Shown here: positions 6,601-14,058 of the stretch, in pieces
Position numbering within the stretch: the stretch's first letter is position 1
How the letters are laid out: every line of letters starts with the position of its first letter
IMG/VR virus record: IMGVR_UViG_3300010149_000200
Coordinates: 1 to 22,465 of that record
Length of the DNA: 22,465 nucleotides
Strand: one strand, 5' to 3'
Source of the DNA: a virus
Translations under genes and position numbers: made by a program
Notes under the pieces: generated by a model
What the model was told of the DNA's origin: nothing
Databases searched by the model: none
The model's input: the letters and a program-made list of their open reading frames with translations, nothing else

Positions 6601-9269
6601 TGTAAGTCCTCTCTTAAACCCATTACTTGTTCTTGTGACAAATCGGGATTCAGCATCATTTCATTTATTGAATCAATGGTTTCTCTAATTCTATTTTCTT
6701 TTTTAGTAGAAATATTATCTCCACCAAATCTTAGGATAGACTGAATGGCATCAATAGATGTTGTTTTAGGCTGATATTTCTTTTTTCCGCCTTCTAATTT
6801 TCTTTGATGTAGTTTAGATGTTACGCTTTGTAACCTAGACTTAGCCTCGTCTAAACTTATTTTATCATTAATAGCAAAATCATGATTATCCATATAATAA
6901 TCGTGTAACATTTTATAGTTTGAATTATTTTTATCTACAGACAATTTTTCTATAAATTCGTTAATCTTTCTACTGTCTGTCGTATTAAGTATTTTACTAA
7001 CTGCATTTACTAATCTAACTATTGGATAATCGCCTGTTTCTATGGTATCTTTGACATTTTTGTAGGTGGTAGGTTTTGAATCCCAACCTACATAGTCTTT
7101 AAATTCTTGAAGGCCGAGACCTGCTGAAAGTTTTAGGTCACCTGTTAAAAAATCTTTAAGTTTTCCTATGGCTTTTTTTGATGGAGTAAATGGATGACCC
7201 ACTCTATTCAAAAATGTATTATGTAATTGCGCTTTAACTGCTCTTTCGTGTAATCTACTATCACTAGGATGTGTACCATACATAGATATAGACCTAGGCA
7301 TAATAGTAGGATTAGTAGATGTGTGAGGTTCTAAATGTTGATTATGTGGACCTAATTGTTGTTTAAATGCAGGAGAGGCTGTTCTAATGGCATATTCATA
7401 CATCGGATTAATTGCTGATTTATGCTCGGTATAGTTATTTTTTTCACTTCGATTAGAAGATTTACTTGTTCCAAAAGGAGAGAATATATTTTGCAAAGGT
7501 GTTTTTTCGGGAGTATAATCAAATTTATATTTAGTAGTATCAAAAGCACCTATTGGTGGTGCAAATAGTGGACCAAAATGCATTCCTAAAATAGTGTTCT
7601 CTTGGTTTGGCATCCAAAATTGATAATTATTTGGGTCTGTTTGAAACATAATAGAATTGTCTTTGTCATGCGAGATAGAGTGTAAGAATTCAATCCATGT
7701 AGCAGGTGATATATTCATACCCGGTGTATTAGCGTACAAAGAAGAATAAAACTTACCCGGACCGTATGTATATCCATCGGGGTGATTTTCCCAAAAATCT
7801 TGTTTTTCTTCATCGGGATGAGGACCATGTGGTGATTTTAAAAACGCTAAATCATTCACCATTTCTTTTGCTGATTGTTGAACTGTTCCATGACGGCGAG
7901 CATAATCTTGCGCTTTTTCTAATGTTGGTAAATCAATTATTGGTCCATCCATTTTACCGTGTATAGGATGTTTTTCAATCAACTGTTTTGTATTAGGGTC
8001 AAACCCCGCTAAGAAAAGTAAATCCTCCATAGAGAGTCTTTTGTGTTTAGATTTTCTTTGTAAATCTTGATAAGTATAATTATCTTGAGGTTTTGTTTTA
8101 TGAAGTTCAAGTGACGGTAATACTTGTAAAGGTTCTTTACCATCAACAGCGTATTTTTCATTAATTTCACTTAATATATAATCAGCAATAGGGTAGTCTA
8201 AAAAATCATTTTGATTGTGAATTGACTCACCTAAAGCACTTCTAATAAATCTATTTTCACCTTGAGAATAATCATCTTCATTAGATTGATTTCGATAATG
8301 AGCGTTGCGACCAAAATTTTGATTTGACCTAAGCATAAAATTCATTTCGGGTGTTCTTCTAAGTAAATTATTTACTGCTATTCTAGCAGTAGGTATTTTC
8401 TCACCGTTGGGTAATGTAAGTGTTGATTTATTATCTATACCTTCGTGTAACTGTTCTTCAACAGAATCTCTTTCTTCGGGTGTAAACCATTCAAGTCCGT
8501 ACATAAAACCGTCTAAACCTAGTTCTCCTTCTTCACTTGTCCACTCTTTGACTTTATCATCAAAATGGCTGTGGCGTAATTCACTTTCTAACTCCTTGCC
8601 TTTCAAACCTCTACTTTGGAGTTCTGTTTCTAATTCTGCATTTTGTTTCTTCCATCTTCTATAATCTCTTTGATATAAGTGATGTTGATGTTGCGCCGCA
8701 GTTCCCGTTATGTTAATATCTCCAAGAATCGGTATAGTTTTAGAACCTACTTTTATACCGGTAACCAAAGGGCTATTTTTTTCTGTCATGGTTTTGAACC
8801 ACTTTTTTTCCATTTCCATTTCTTGAGTACTTGCACCACCTAGCGCAAACGACCTAAGCACCTCTAACATATTAGGTAAACCTGTTGCATGATTAATTTG
8901 TCTTAGCGGGTGATTCATTTCGTGATATGGAAAGTGAGAATCAGTGTAAGATGACTTAGTATCTGCTCTATAACTAGGAAATATTGAGTGTCCTCTACCT
9001 TCTCTACGAATCATACCATTAGACCAAACATGATTTGTTGGCTCGCCAAAAGTAGGTCTACTTGCTAATAAATAACCTACTCCTTCTTTTTTATCAAATT
9101 TAATTATTGTTTCAGCAGTATCTTTAAGATTTAAAGAAAATAAATCGCTAGGAGATTTTTCTAAAGATTCCCACGCCATAATGTATTCTGCGGCACTTCG
9201 AGATAAATCTAAACCATCGTAAAGAGATATTACAAACTCATTTTTACGAATGTTGAAATCATCTATCAT
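3699..9269 (-). CDS. Giant virion-module protein with a degenerate ATP-dependent DNA-ligase-like domain
   Basis: This is an 1856-aa protein. The ATG at 9269 is preferred because GGCGGTGA lies just upstream; a GTG at 9278 would add three residues. Residues 1 to about 1370 match nothing I recognise. They are rich in Asn, His and Lys, with short helices and no membrane segment. About 1375-1540 resembles the nucleotidyltransferase domain of ATP-dependent DNA ligases: VVSKWYDGKRVII (motif I-like), DYVIDGILG (motif III-like, Asp1439), HKVLLLRDGK (motif IV-like) and PKWMLLR (motif V-like). An OB-fold-like segment follows (about 1540-1620). Key residues are changed: the lysine is three, not two, residues before DG; DGE has become DGI; and EG of motif IV has become HK. 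Catalysis is therefore doubtful. The C-terminus is very Lys-rich. Its place between small head proteins and the protease suggests a structural or internal head role. The gene looks more AT-rich than the capsid gene. Confidence 0.75.
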   Translation of the reverse strand: MIDDFNIRKNEFVISLYDGLDLSRSAAEYIMAWESLEKSPSDLFSLNLKDTAETIIKFDKKEGVGYLLASRPTFGEPTNHVWSNGMIRREGRGHSIFPSYRADTKSSYTDSHFPYHEMNHPLRQINHATGLPNMLEVLRSFALGGASTQEMEMEKKWFKTMTEKNSPLVTGIKVGSKTIPILGDINITGTAAQHQHHLYQRDYRRWKKQNAELETELQSRGLKGKELESELRHSHFDDKVKEWTSEEGELGLDGFMYGLEWFTPEERDSVEEQLHEGIDNKSTLTLPNGEKIPTARIAVNNLLRRTPEMNFMLRSNQNFGRNAHYRNQSNEDDYSQGENRFIRSALGESIHNQNDFLDYPIADYILSEINEKYAVDGKEPLQVLPSLELHKTKPQDNYTYQDLQRKSKHKRLSMEDLLFLAGFDPNTKQLIEKHPIHGKMDGPIIDLPTLEKAQDYARRHGTVQQSAKEMVNDLAFLKSPHGPHPDEEKQDFWENHPDGYTYGPGKFYSSLYANTPGMNISPATWIEFLHSISHDKDNSIMFQTDPNNYQFWMPNQENTILGMHFGPLFAPPIGAFDTTKYKFDYTPEKTPLQNIFSPFGTSKSSNRSEKNNYTEHKSAINPMYEYAIRTASPAFKQQLGPHNQHLEPHTSTNPTIMPRSISMYGTHPSDSRLHERAVKAQLHNTFLNRVGHPFTPSKKAIGKLKDFLTGDLKLSAGLGLQEFKDYVGWDSKPTTYKNVKDTIETGDYPIVRLVNAVSKILNTTDSRKINEFIEKLSVDKNNSNYKMLHDYYMDNHDFAINDKISLDEAKSRLQSVTSKLHQRKLEGGKKKYQPKTTSIDAIQSILRFGGDNISTKKENRIRETIDSINEMMLNPDLSQEQVMGLREDLQDAVVQLNQVQLSTKQKDKPTSHWKINAKQYLDMLQSHHDTVVDYAKNNIIPLVLEQQPDAFDTSNPVQFIHNVQKLLADTQRHILATDNHDLSPVTYGIDYNVVSQKPKEINEHGAIANHLLENGAEIDGNMSVDEVINKLNLEKTPAMKEHVANIINESSLRQQPLFVSTVGNMLTSGTLSKIGNADISHLHTPNDDIMGAEYDDLNSNDKFHHDLHNSNIHNAITIAQRRARKENENWKANPIHGLSQSLNHILNAKHFGQSMQNSGLEFFHAREFDAHGAKNMGKGVKKVTATTRNNLDSLIVLDERKLMDEKGGILESAFEAPTTETVARAGLGTHSKIGRVNPTNASIYNIFGVGDIHEGFVAEPSFGIETNIEGEPIVGEHTQPGFYPRVSEEALNTLFGKETIQQVLPNLPPPQTTLSAHQGVNMDTYLSPSDEPSTIAMSEISTYITSLLNPDILLMKNDDVKWSPPIRPMHRIFEISDLHYLKGFSGSWVVSKWYDGKRVIIVSEDETITTYDEDGKKVGLKKSFKENLSKLNKRDYVIDGILGEDELNIIDILNYDANNVSDMTMFERMKLLRSQFDSHENIIIPGPHDTKMTDEEGLEETISNLQKEHKVLLLRDGKSTYMKGERRHPKWMLLRNTKDYNFIVLDVKGKNSHTYRLGAGPILDGSKLGNRAVEVNGQEYMDIGTIHNQGDSYKVGDVVRVSITGVTKKNRGGRNVFNVQMKQITGKGDGEGAASAESLDILTKSLTPILVPHDIEYDNNKLKVILKDVDTVEYDVLSHGNLWYLENPSTALSGMVKSNYPITLAESMYPYWSAVAPLMFDGHLVKTDVLDEKPPSRKRQDKQSAGVLEADDENRLLKPTTKKALEIISRALDTLAKEKMTWTGPKGLGIDMATPIESPSGPTRLANEETMPDYDGRKRSDEKEIEPKKNKKEKKPIKHIEMNGNTSQLSDFNKVD

Positions 9270-9281
9270 TATTTTCACCGC

Positions 9282-9452
9282 CTATGATAGCGGTTCAAAT
9301 AAAGGACATGCGTGTATATCCACACCTTGATGTAATTTACAACCCGAAGTATTTGTACCGCCGCACTTTCTGCATACTATAGGCATTCCCGCTTCTCCCG
9401 CTTCTCTAAGTTTAGATTGAATATTTGCTTTCTTAACCGCTATTGGTTTCAC
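9282..9452 (-). CDS. Small four-cysteine protein (zinc-ribbon-like), GTG start
   Basis: This is a 56-aa protein starting at GTG (9452) after a strong GAGGTGAT site three bases upstream. It reads MKPIAVKKANIQSK, then a CRKCGG pair (Cys27, Cys30) and further cysteines at 38 and 49, with histidines at 41 and 48. The spacing fits a small zinc-binding knuckle. The basic N-terminus resembles those of the 384-aa and 233-aa proteins. It sits 12 bases before the giant gene and 9 after the previous one, so it belongs to the same transcript. The function is unknown. It is easily missed because of its size and GTG start. Confidence 0.7.
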   Translation of the reverse strand: MKPIAVKKANIQSKLREAGEAGMPIVCRKCGGTNTSGCKLHQGVDIHACPLFEPLS

Positions 9453-9461
9453 AATATCACC

Positions 9462-10082
9462 TCAATCAAACTTTTCTTCTCTAACGACTCCTGTATCGGA
9501 GTGAGGGTTTTGTCTTGATGATAGTCTTTCCATGTTCACTTTAGAATCCGCTTTTTTTCTCTTTGGTTTAGCATCTTCGGTTTCAATAGTTTTACCATTA
9601 GTAGTAAAGTAACCACTCTTAGTTTGTCCACCGGATTCTGCTACAAAGTGAGGATTAATGTCAGTGATTTTTTCGGGTGGAAATCCCGGTTGCGCTTTAG
9701 CCATTTTTGTTCCACCTAAGCAACTTGCTTTGCACATGTCTGCTTTGAATTTACCATCTTTACAATGAGGACAACCTTTACCTTTCATTTTGTTATCTTT
9801 ACATGTACATTTTTTACCGCCACAGTCGGAACAACCTTCAGCCTTTGTAGCCATACCTGTATCGTCACCTGTACCCGGAAGAGGCATCTCACCGGTTTCA
9901 CGCATACCCTCACGAGGTTTTCTCATACTTTCCATTTTACCTCTTTTTGAAGTTCGAGGTGTACCTGCTGAAAGTGGTAGAGTCATTTCCTTCTGTATTC
10001 TATCTAGCCTGTCATTCATCGCTTTTGCTTTTTCAAGCATAACTGTAGTTTCATAACTCATTTTTTCAAATCTTGGCTTCAT
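9462..10082 (-). CDS. Basic protein with an eight-cysteine metal-binding core, unknown function
   Basis: This is a 206-aa protein. An N-terminal helix, probably a coiled coil (about 8-33), is followed by a basic disordered stretch. Then comes a cysteine-rich core: CSDC (84, 87), CTC (92, 94), CPHC (104, 107) and cysteines at 117 and 121. These could hold two zinc ions or form a DnaJ-like zinc module. The tail (from about 125) is Lys/Arg-rich and hydrophilic. The ATG at 10082 overlaps the previous stop (ATGA). No enzyme motif is visible. From its place between portal and protease it may be a minor head component. DNA binding through the basic tail is a guess. Confidence 0.65.
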   Translation of the reverse strand: MKPRFEKMSYETTVMLEKAKAMNDRLDRIQKEMTLPLSAGTPRTSKRGKMESMRKPREGMRETGEMPLPGTGDDTGMATKAEGCSDCGGKKCTCKDNKMKGKGCPHCKDGKFKADMCKASCLGGTKMAKAQPGFPPEKITDINPHFVAESGGQTKSGYFTTNGKTIETEDAKPKRKKADSKVNMERLSSRQNPHSDTGVVREEKFD

Positions 10083-10417
10083 TGTATCACATCTGTCTTT
10101 TTCGCTTGGTTTGCTAACTCGTGTATTTCATCCCAATCCATATTGTGGAACTCTTCATTAGTTTGTGGAATAGTGGTATTTTGACCCTTTAGAATTGAAT
10201 TATTGTTTAGGTCGTTTCTAAAAGGGTCATCTTGTACATCTTCGGTAAATGGAGTAGTACTTTTTACCATACCCATTTTTCTCAATAATCTTTGAGGGTT
10301 GTTGATAATACTCTTAAGACGCTCATTTTCCTGTTTTAAAATCTCTATGTTAGAATCCATAACTTCCATTTTAGTGATTAAAGCGTTCACTAAAAGTTCG
10401 GATTTATCTTCTGTCAT
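10079..10417 (-). CDS. Small coiled-coil protein with a scaffold-like C-terminus
   Basis: This is a 112-aa protein. Residues about 8-38 form a heptad-type coiled coil (MEVMDSNIEILKQENERLKS). A polar linker follows, then a C-terminal stretch at 82-103 ending NMDWDEIHELAN. This stretch aligns with the C-terminus of the protease-scaffold protein: TIP, one residue, T, four residues, then NMxWDE(V/I)HxLAN, 13 of 21 identical. In HK97-type viruses the scaffold C-terminal helix contacts the capsid protein. This protein may therefore dock on the same partner, for example as an assembly cofactor or portal-vertex initiator. The start has GAGGTCA six bases upstream, and the stop overlaps the next gene (ATGA). 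Confidence 0.65.
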   Translation of the reverse strand: MTEDKSELLVNALITKMEVMDSNIEILKQENERLKSIINNPQRLLRKMGMVKSTTPFTEDVQDDPFRNDLNNNSILKGQNTTIPQTNEEFHNMDWDEIHELANQAKKTDVIQ

Positions 10418-10426
10418 AGTATGACC

Positions 10427-10777
10427 TCAATTTGAATAGCGGCCAAATGTACCTGCACTGCGACTAAAGTTAGATTTTTTAATTCCTGTACTAATAGAGC
10501 CGGGGAGTCTTTGTCCTTGAATAGAGCCTGTTCTTCCTCTTCCTTCGGTGAATTTTATCACAGGAACTCCACCGGCATAAATATCGTTTACACCTTTAGA
10601 GGATTCGGACTTAGCAATAACAGTATTTAGGTCATCTGCAAGGAAATCTGCTAACTTTTGTACTTCTGTCAAATGTTGTTTTGCAACTTCTGCATTATCT
10701 CCTTCAAGGGCTGTTAAAAATCCTTTTTGGGCTTGTTCGAGTTTTCTTGCCATTGGGTGCATTTTGATTAAATCCAT
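10427..10777 (-). CDS. Small protein following portal, unknown function
   Basis: This protein is about 116 aa. Three in-frame starts exist: GTG 10798, ATG 10783 and ATG 10777. The ATG at 10777 (MDLIKMHPMARK) is preferred because AGGTA lies eight bases upstream, whereas the GTG has no ribosome site. The N-terminal half is helical (about 5-55, rich in Ala, Leu, Glu, Lys). The C-terminal half is Gly/Ser/Arg-rich and flexible, with a repeated (S/G)-R-x-(G/A) flavour and ending FGRYSN. It follows portal after about 45 bases. No family is recognised. A minor head or connector-associated protein is possible. Confidence 0.6.
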   Translation of the reverse strand: MDLIKMHPMARKLEQAQKGFLTALEGDNAEVAKQHLTEVQKLADFLADDLNTVIAKSESSKGVNDIYAGGVPVIKFTEGRGRTGSIQGQRLPGSISTGIKKSNFSRSAGTFGRYSN

Positions 10778-10822
10778 CTTCATCCCTACCTGTCTCACAT
10801 ACTACTATAATAAAAGCGTTTC

Positions 10823-12607
10823 TTATGCACCTCTAAATCTTCTAGCATTTTGCATAACATTTGCATTTTGCTGTCCAAGTGATGGTGGTGGTCCTCTTTG
10901 TTGCACACTTGTTACAGGCGCACCACTACCCGGTGAGGTTCTTCTTTCGGGTGCGGCAGGACCACGGTTGCGTATTCCTACACCTTGACCACCCGGTTGT
11001 GGAGGTGGCATTGGCATGTTACCCATTGGCATACCCGGAGGCATACCTCTCATTGGCATACCCGGTGGCATACCCGGTGGCATACCCGGTGGCATACCCG
11101 GTGGCATACCCGGTGGCATTCTTCCTCCACCCGGTGGCATCATTGGTGGTGCGCCGCCCGGAGGTGGTGCGCCTTGTTGTTGTTCTTCGGGTTTAGGTTT
11201 ACGATAAACAAATTTAATGTCGTTACTTGTATCACCACTAATCAATTCCGGTACGAAACCAAGTTGAGCCATTCTTTGTGCTACATTCAACTCTTGCTCA
11301 TCACGGCGTAATCTTGTAATTTCATCTTCTTCTTCGTTTGGATATAGTGTTAATTTCCAATCAAACACTCCCATTTGTTTTAGAATCTTAGGGAATAAAA
11401 CATCAGTGTAAATTTTTTGTCCAAACTCTACTGCACGATTAGTAACAAGAATCTGTAGACCTTCGTTGTTAAGACCGCCGGATTTACCATTATCTACCAT
11501 AAATATACTTGATACGCCAAAATAAGCGGCAATTCTATTTCTTATTTCATCACGAACAGCGATATATTGCATTTCTTCTAGTGTGTCCATGAATTTGACC
11601 CAATTGACACCACCTCTACCGGTGCTAGATTCAATACCAACTTTAGGTACATAGTGAGGGTCTCTTTCCATTTTTTCATCTACTGACTTCCAAAATGATT
11701 TCATTGATTCAAGATTATCGGTTGTGACAGAAATAATACCTTTAGGCATTCTACGCTTTTGATAAGCAGTATACATGTAATTATCCATCGCCGTTAATGT
11801 CATGGCCTGTCGCCACATTGTATTTACGGGAGAACGACCATACAATTTAGATGGATTGTATTTACTTAAATGTAAAACTTCACCTTCAACAAAGTATTGT
11901 GTTTTACCGCTACCTGCCATGTTTACATAATGTACATCGTGTAAATCGCTACCACAAACTTCACACTTATCATCTTCTGCATGTGTTTTTACTTGGTCAC
12001 GATGGATTAGGCAAGTCTTGTAACGACCACCTCTTACCCCTCTTTTATCGGCAACTATTCTCATGAATATAGGGTCACCTCTAATCATTTCTTTTACACG
12101 ATAAAATGCAACCTCTTTTGTTTCCGGGTCAATATAATACTCTTTTACAAATATCATAAATGCATCATCTACAATATTTAGGTCATTTTCAATTTCATGT
12201 AAAACATGTAAGAACTGTTGTTCCATACTATTTTCTTGATTGAGTAACCACTTAGCGTATACTAATTCTTCACTATCCGGTCCTCTAACTTCCCCGCCAC
12301 ATGTATCACATATTTCTACATCGTGTTGGTATTCTTCATCACATTGAACGCATTTTTTATGAAACTTCTTTTCCCAATAATATCCTCTTCTAAACATCTC
12401 TTGTCTTAGTTTAGAAAGTACGGTTCTTAGAATCAAACATTCTGTGCTTACCGCATAAAGAGCAGGTATAGTAATACCCTGTGCCATTACAGGTTCTTGT
12501 ATACCACTTGTCCAAAGTGGCATAGTTGGAGTCGGTGATGATTTACGCTTGAAGGGTTTACTCAATGTCGAGAGAAACCGACTAATTCTACTTTCATCAT
12601 CTGCCAT
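10823..12607 (-). CDS. Portal protein with two zinc-binding insertions and a Pro-Met repeat tail
   Basis: This is a 594-aa protein. The core (about 120-475) reads as a phage portal: a helix-rich N-terminal region, [20 protein letters not shown], the helix pair around [19 protein letters not shown], a Gly-rich turn [14 protein letters not shown] near 380 and a C-terminal strand-helix crown. Portal forms the dodecameric ring at one capsid vertex through which terminase pumps DNA. Unusual are CVQC...CDTC (Cys86, 89, 100, 103) and CLIH...CEVC (Cys199, His202, Cys215, Cys218), each able to bind zinc. The last 115 residues are Pro/Gly/Met-rich, with tandem PPGM units, and surely disordered. The start overlaps the previous stop (TAATG). 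It lies downstream of terminase, as usual, but separated from it by five genes, counting the nested one. Confidence 0.85.
   Translation of the reverse strand: MADDESRISRFLSTLSKPFKRKSSPTPTMPLWTSGIQEPVMAQGITIPALYAVSTECLILRTVLSKLRQEMFRRGYYWEKKFHKKCVQCDEEYQHDVEICDTCGGEVRGPDSEELVYAKWLLNQENSMEQQFLHVLHEIENDLNIVDDAFMIFVKEYYIDPETKEVAFYRVKEMIRGDPIFMRIVADKRGVRGGRYKTCLIHRDQVKTHAEDDKCEVCGSDLHDVHYVNMAGSGKTQYFVEGEVLHLSKYNPSKLYGRSPVNTMWRQAMTLTAMDNYMYTAYQKRRMPKGIISVTTDNLESMKSFWKSVDEKMERDPHYVPKVGIESSTGRGGVNWVKFMDTLEEMQYIAVRDEIRNRIAAYFGVSSIFMVDNGKSGGLNNEGLQILVTNRAVEFGQKIYTDVLFPKILKQMGVFDWKLTLYPNEEEDEITRLRRDEQELNVAQRMAQLGFVPELISGDTSNDIKFVYRKPKPEEQQQGAPPPGGAPPMMPPGGGRMPPGMPPGMPPGMPPGMPPGMPMRGMPPGMPMGNMPMPPPQPGGQGVGIRNRGPAAPERRTSPGSGAPVTSVQQRGPPPSLGQQNANVMQNARRFRGA
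11061..11120 (+). repeat. Five tandem copies of a 12-bp unit in the portal gene
   Basis: The plus strand repeats cccggtggcata five times; the last copy ends in t. On the coding strand each unit gives PPGM in frame. Degenerate copies extend to about 11020 and 11165. The unit length is a multiple of three, so copy-number changes keep the frame. Confidence 0.9.
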
Positions 12608-13905
12608 TACAAACTCTCCGCATAATTACCTATTGTATCTGCATCCACGCCCCATTTACTCAAGAAACTATCGGCTTTTTTCTTATCGTCTTTCCAATTA
12701 TTATATGTAACGACACGATACAATTCATCTTTTCTCATCTTATCTTTTTCATCTACAAAGGATAAAACAGCCTTTGCTTGCAACGATTTCATTTTTAAAT
12801 GTGGTAATATACCTTTCAATAATTGCCTTAAATCGTTTTTTGATGAGAATATGAGTCGGTGTTGGCTTCGGACACTATTTTTGTGTATTCTTTGATTTAG
12901 AACTAATCTACCGCAACCTAACGCTTTGTGTAATTCTTCACACTGCATACGACCTCTATCGCCTGTAGCGATAAATGTCGCTCTCGGTTCACCCCTTTCC
13001 GTTATGAATATGCTACCATCTGCATCAAGAAAACCTGCGGCATAAGCCCATATATCTTTAATAATTAAACCATGAGAATTAAGTTTTACAAAATCACCTC
13101 TACTGTTACTTTTGTAAATATCTAATTCTTCACCGTACATTTTTAGCAACATACCTACCTTTGTAGGAGTAACAGATTTAGATATAGTTCCAACACCTCT
13201 ACGAACTAACTCACGACTACTAAGTGGACCGGATTTTGTTAATTCATCGGAAATAAAATTAAGAGTTGATTTATCTGTTTTTGATATACTATCAATTTGG
13301 TGTAAAGTGTTAGACCACATTTTACGAGCATCTTTTTTCAACTGTAAAGCATTAGCCCATTCTTTTTGGTCATCAATTCCCCAATCTAATTTTTCATTTA
13401 ACAAATTCAATACAGTCATAGATTTAAGATACAATTGACATGCTTTTTGTAAAGAAGATGAACGAGATTCACCAAATTTACGGAGTGCTTTTAGGCTTCT
13501 ATCATTGAGACCAATATTTTTTATTACATCTTCTAAACCTTCACTCCATGAAAGATTACCAATAGTGGCTTCTATTTCTATAGACTTTATTGTACGAATG
13601 TCATCAATAATCGCATCAATACTTTCACGATTATCTTTATCTAATCTTCGCATTTTCCTACACATACGAATTATTGAATTAGCATCTTTACCGTATGTAC
13701 TCTCTAGCCATCCATCACCATTGGGTGCAAAACTATACGATTTAATATCGTCATTAGAAAACAAACTTGATGATTTTTCTATAGGGGCTGTAATAACTGT
13801 AAATTCGGGATGCTGTGATAAATTAGATAAAACACTTTTTGTTAAATCATCAGCAGGTTGTACAGCGAGGTCGTACTCATCACCTAGTAAAGCACTACCC
13901 CACAT
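12607..13905 (-). CDS. Winged-helix plus LAGLIDADG-type protein between terminase and portal
   Basis: With the ATG at 13905 (GGTGG five bases upstream) this is 432 aa; a TTG at 13917 would add four. Residues 1 to about 205 are unrecognised and helical. About 209-276 look like a winged-helix DNA-binding fold (SGPLSSRELVRRGVGTISK then a wing). From about 283 to 385 the sequence follows a single-motif LAGLIDADG domain: AYAAGFLDADGSIFI carries the motif, with Asp296 as the acidic residue; ATGDRGRMQCEELHKALG fits the middle; LLKGILPHLKMKSLQAKAVL fits the usual C-terminal helix. Single-motif members act as dimers that cut or bind DNA. No intein or intron surrounds it: it is an uninterrupted gene joined to portal by a TAATG overlap. 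A free-standing homing enzyme or a domesticated DNA-binding packaging factor are both possible. Confidence 0.75.
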   Translation of the reverse strand: MWGSALLGDEYDLAVQPADDLTKSVLSNLSQHPEFTVITAPIEKSSSLFSNDDIKSYSFAPNGDGWLESTYGKDANSIIRMCRKMRRLDKDNRESIDAIIDDIRTIKSIEIEATIGNLSWSEGLEDVIKNIGLNDRSLKALRKFGESRSSSLQKACQLYLKSMTVLNLLNEKLDWGIDDQKEWANALQLKKDARKMWSNTLHQIDSISKTDKSTLNFISDELTKSGPLSSRELVRRGVGTISKSVTPTKVGMLLKMYGEELDIYKSNSRGDFVKLNSHGLIIKDIWAYAAGFLDADGSIFITERGEPRATFIATGDRGRMQCEELHKALGCGRLVLNQRIHKNSVRSQHRLIFSSKNDLRQLLKGILPHLKMKSLQAKAVLSFVDEKDKMRKDELYRVVTYNNWKDDKKKADSFLSKWGVDADTIGNYAESL

Positions 13906-13923
13906 AATGACCACCAAATTGAC

Positions 13924-14058
13924 CTATTTATTTAATGTATTCCAAGCGTCATCAAATGCTTTTTTCTTGTCATCTTTTGGTTTTTCCATACCTTTAGGTG
14001 GTTTACCACCAATAGCGATGACCATTACAACGCCTTTCTTTTTCTTCTTATCATCCAT
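13924..14058 (-). CDS. Nested 44-aa protein from an internal in-frame start
   Basis: Within the 233-aa frame, the ATG at 14058 is preceded, five bases away, by AAGGAGATGA (14064-14073). This is the same ten-base site used by the capsid and decoration genes. The product would start MDDKKKKKGVVMVIAIGGKP and end DDAWNTLNK: a short hydrophobic strand between Lys-rich ends and a C-terminal motif also found in the 826-aa protein. It is either a real nested gene or the trace of two genes fused by loss of a stop codon. The site is too good to be readily explained by chance in a coding stretch, but expression is not shown. Confidence 0.5.
   Translation of the reverse strand: MDDKKKKKGVVMVIAIGGKPPKGMEKPKDDKKKAFDDAWNTLNK

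Noticed and set aside
7352-7549. A 65-aa minus-strand frame inside the giant gene
   Set aside because: It is out of frame within a continuous 1856-codon gene, with no ribosome site and AT-driven Ile/Leu/Asn content.
9440-9620. Frameshift between the 56-aa gene and the giant gene
   Set aside because: Each has its own start and ribosome site, and the 56-aa frame closes normally four codons before the giant gene's start.
10799-10822. AT-rich TTTATTATA as a promoter after portal
   Set aside because: The match to box A is weak, the gap is very short, and no start at the proper distance lacks a ribosome site. It is not distinguishable from chance.
10861-11311. Plus-strand frames with Trp-His-Thr-Arg or Pro-Gly-Ile repeats opposite portal
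   Set aside because: They are the reverse reading of the 12-bp portal repeat. They have no ribosome site and lie antisense to a well-supported gene.
12607-13905. Intein or intron interrupting a gene, because of the LAGLIDADG motif
   Set aside because: No splice-junction residues (Cys/Ser start, His-Asn end) flank the domain. Terminase and portal are both intact, and the domain is at the end of its own protein.
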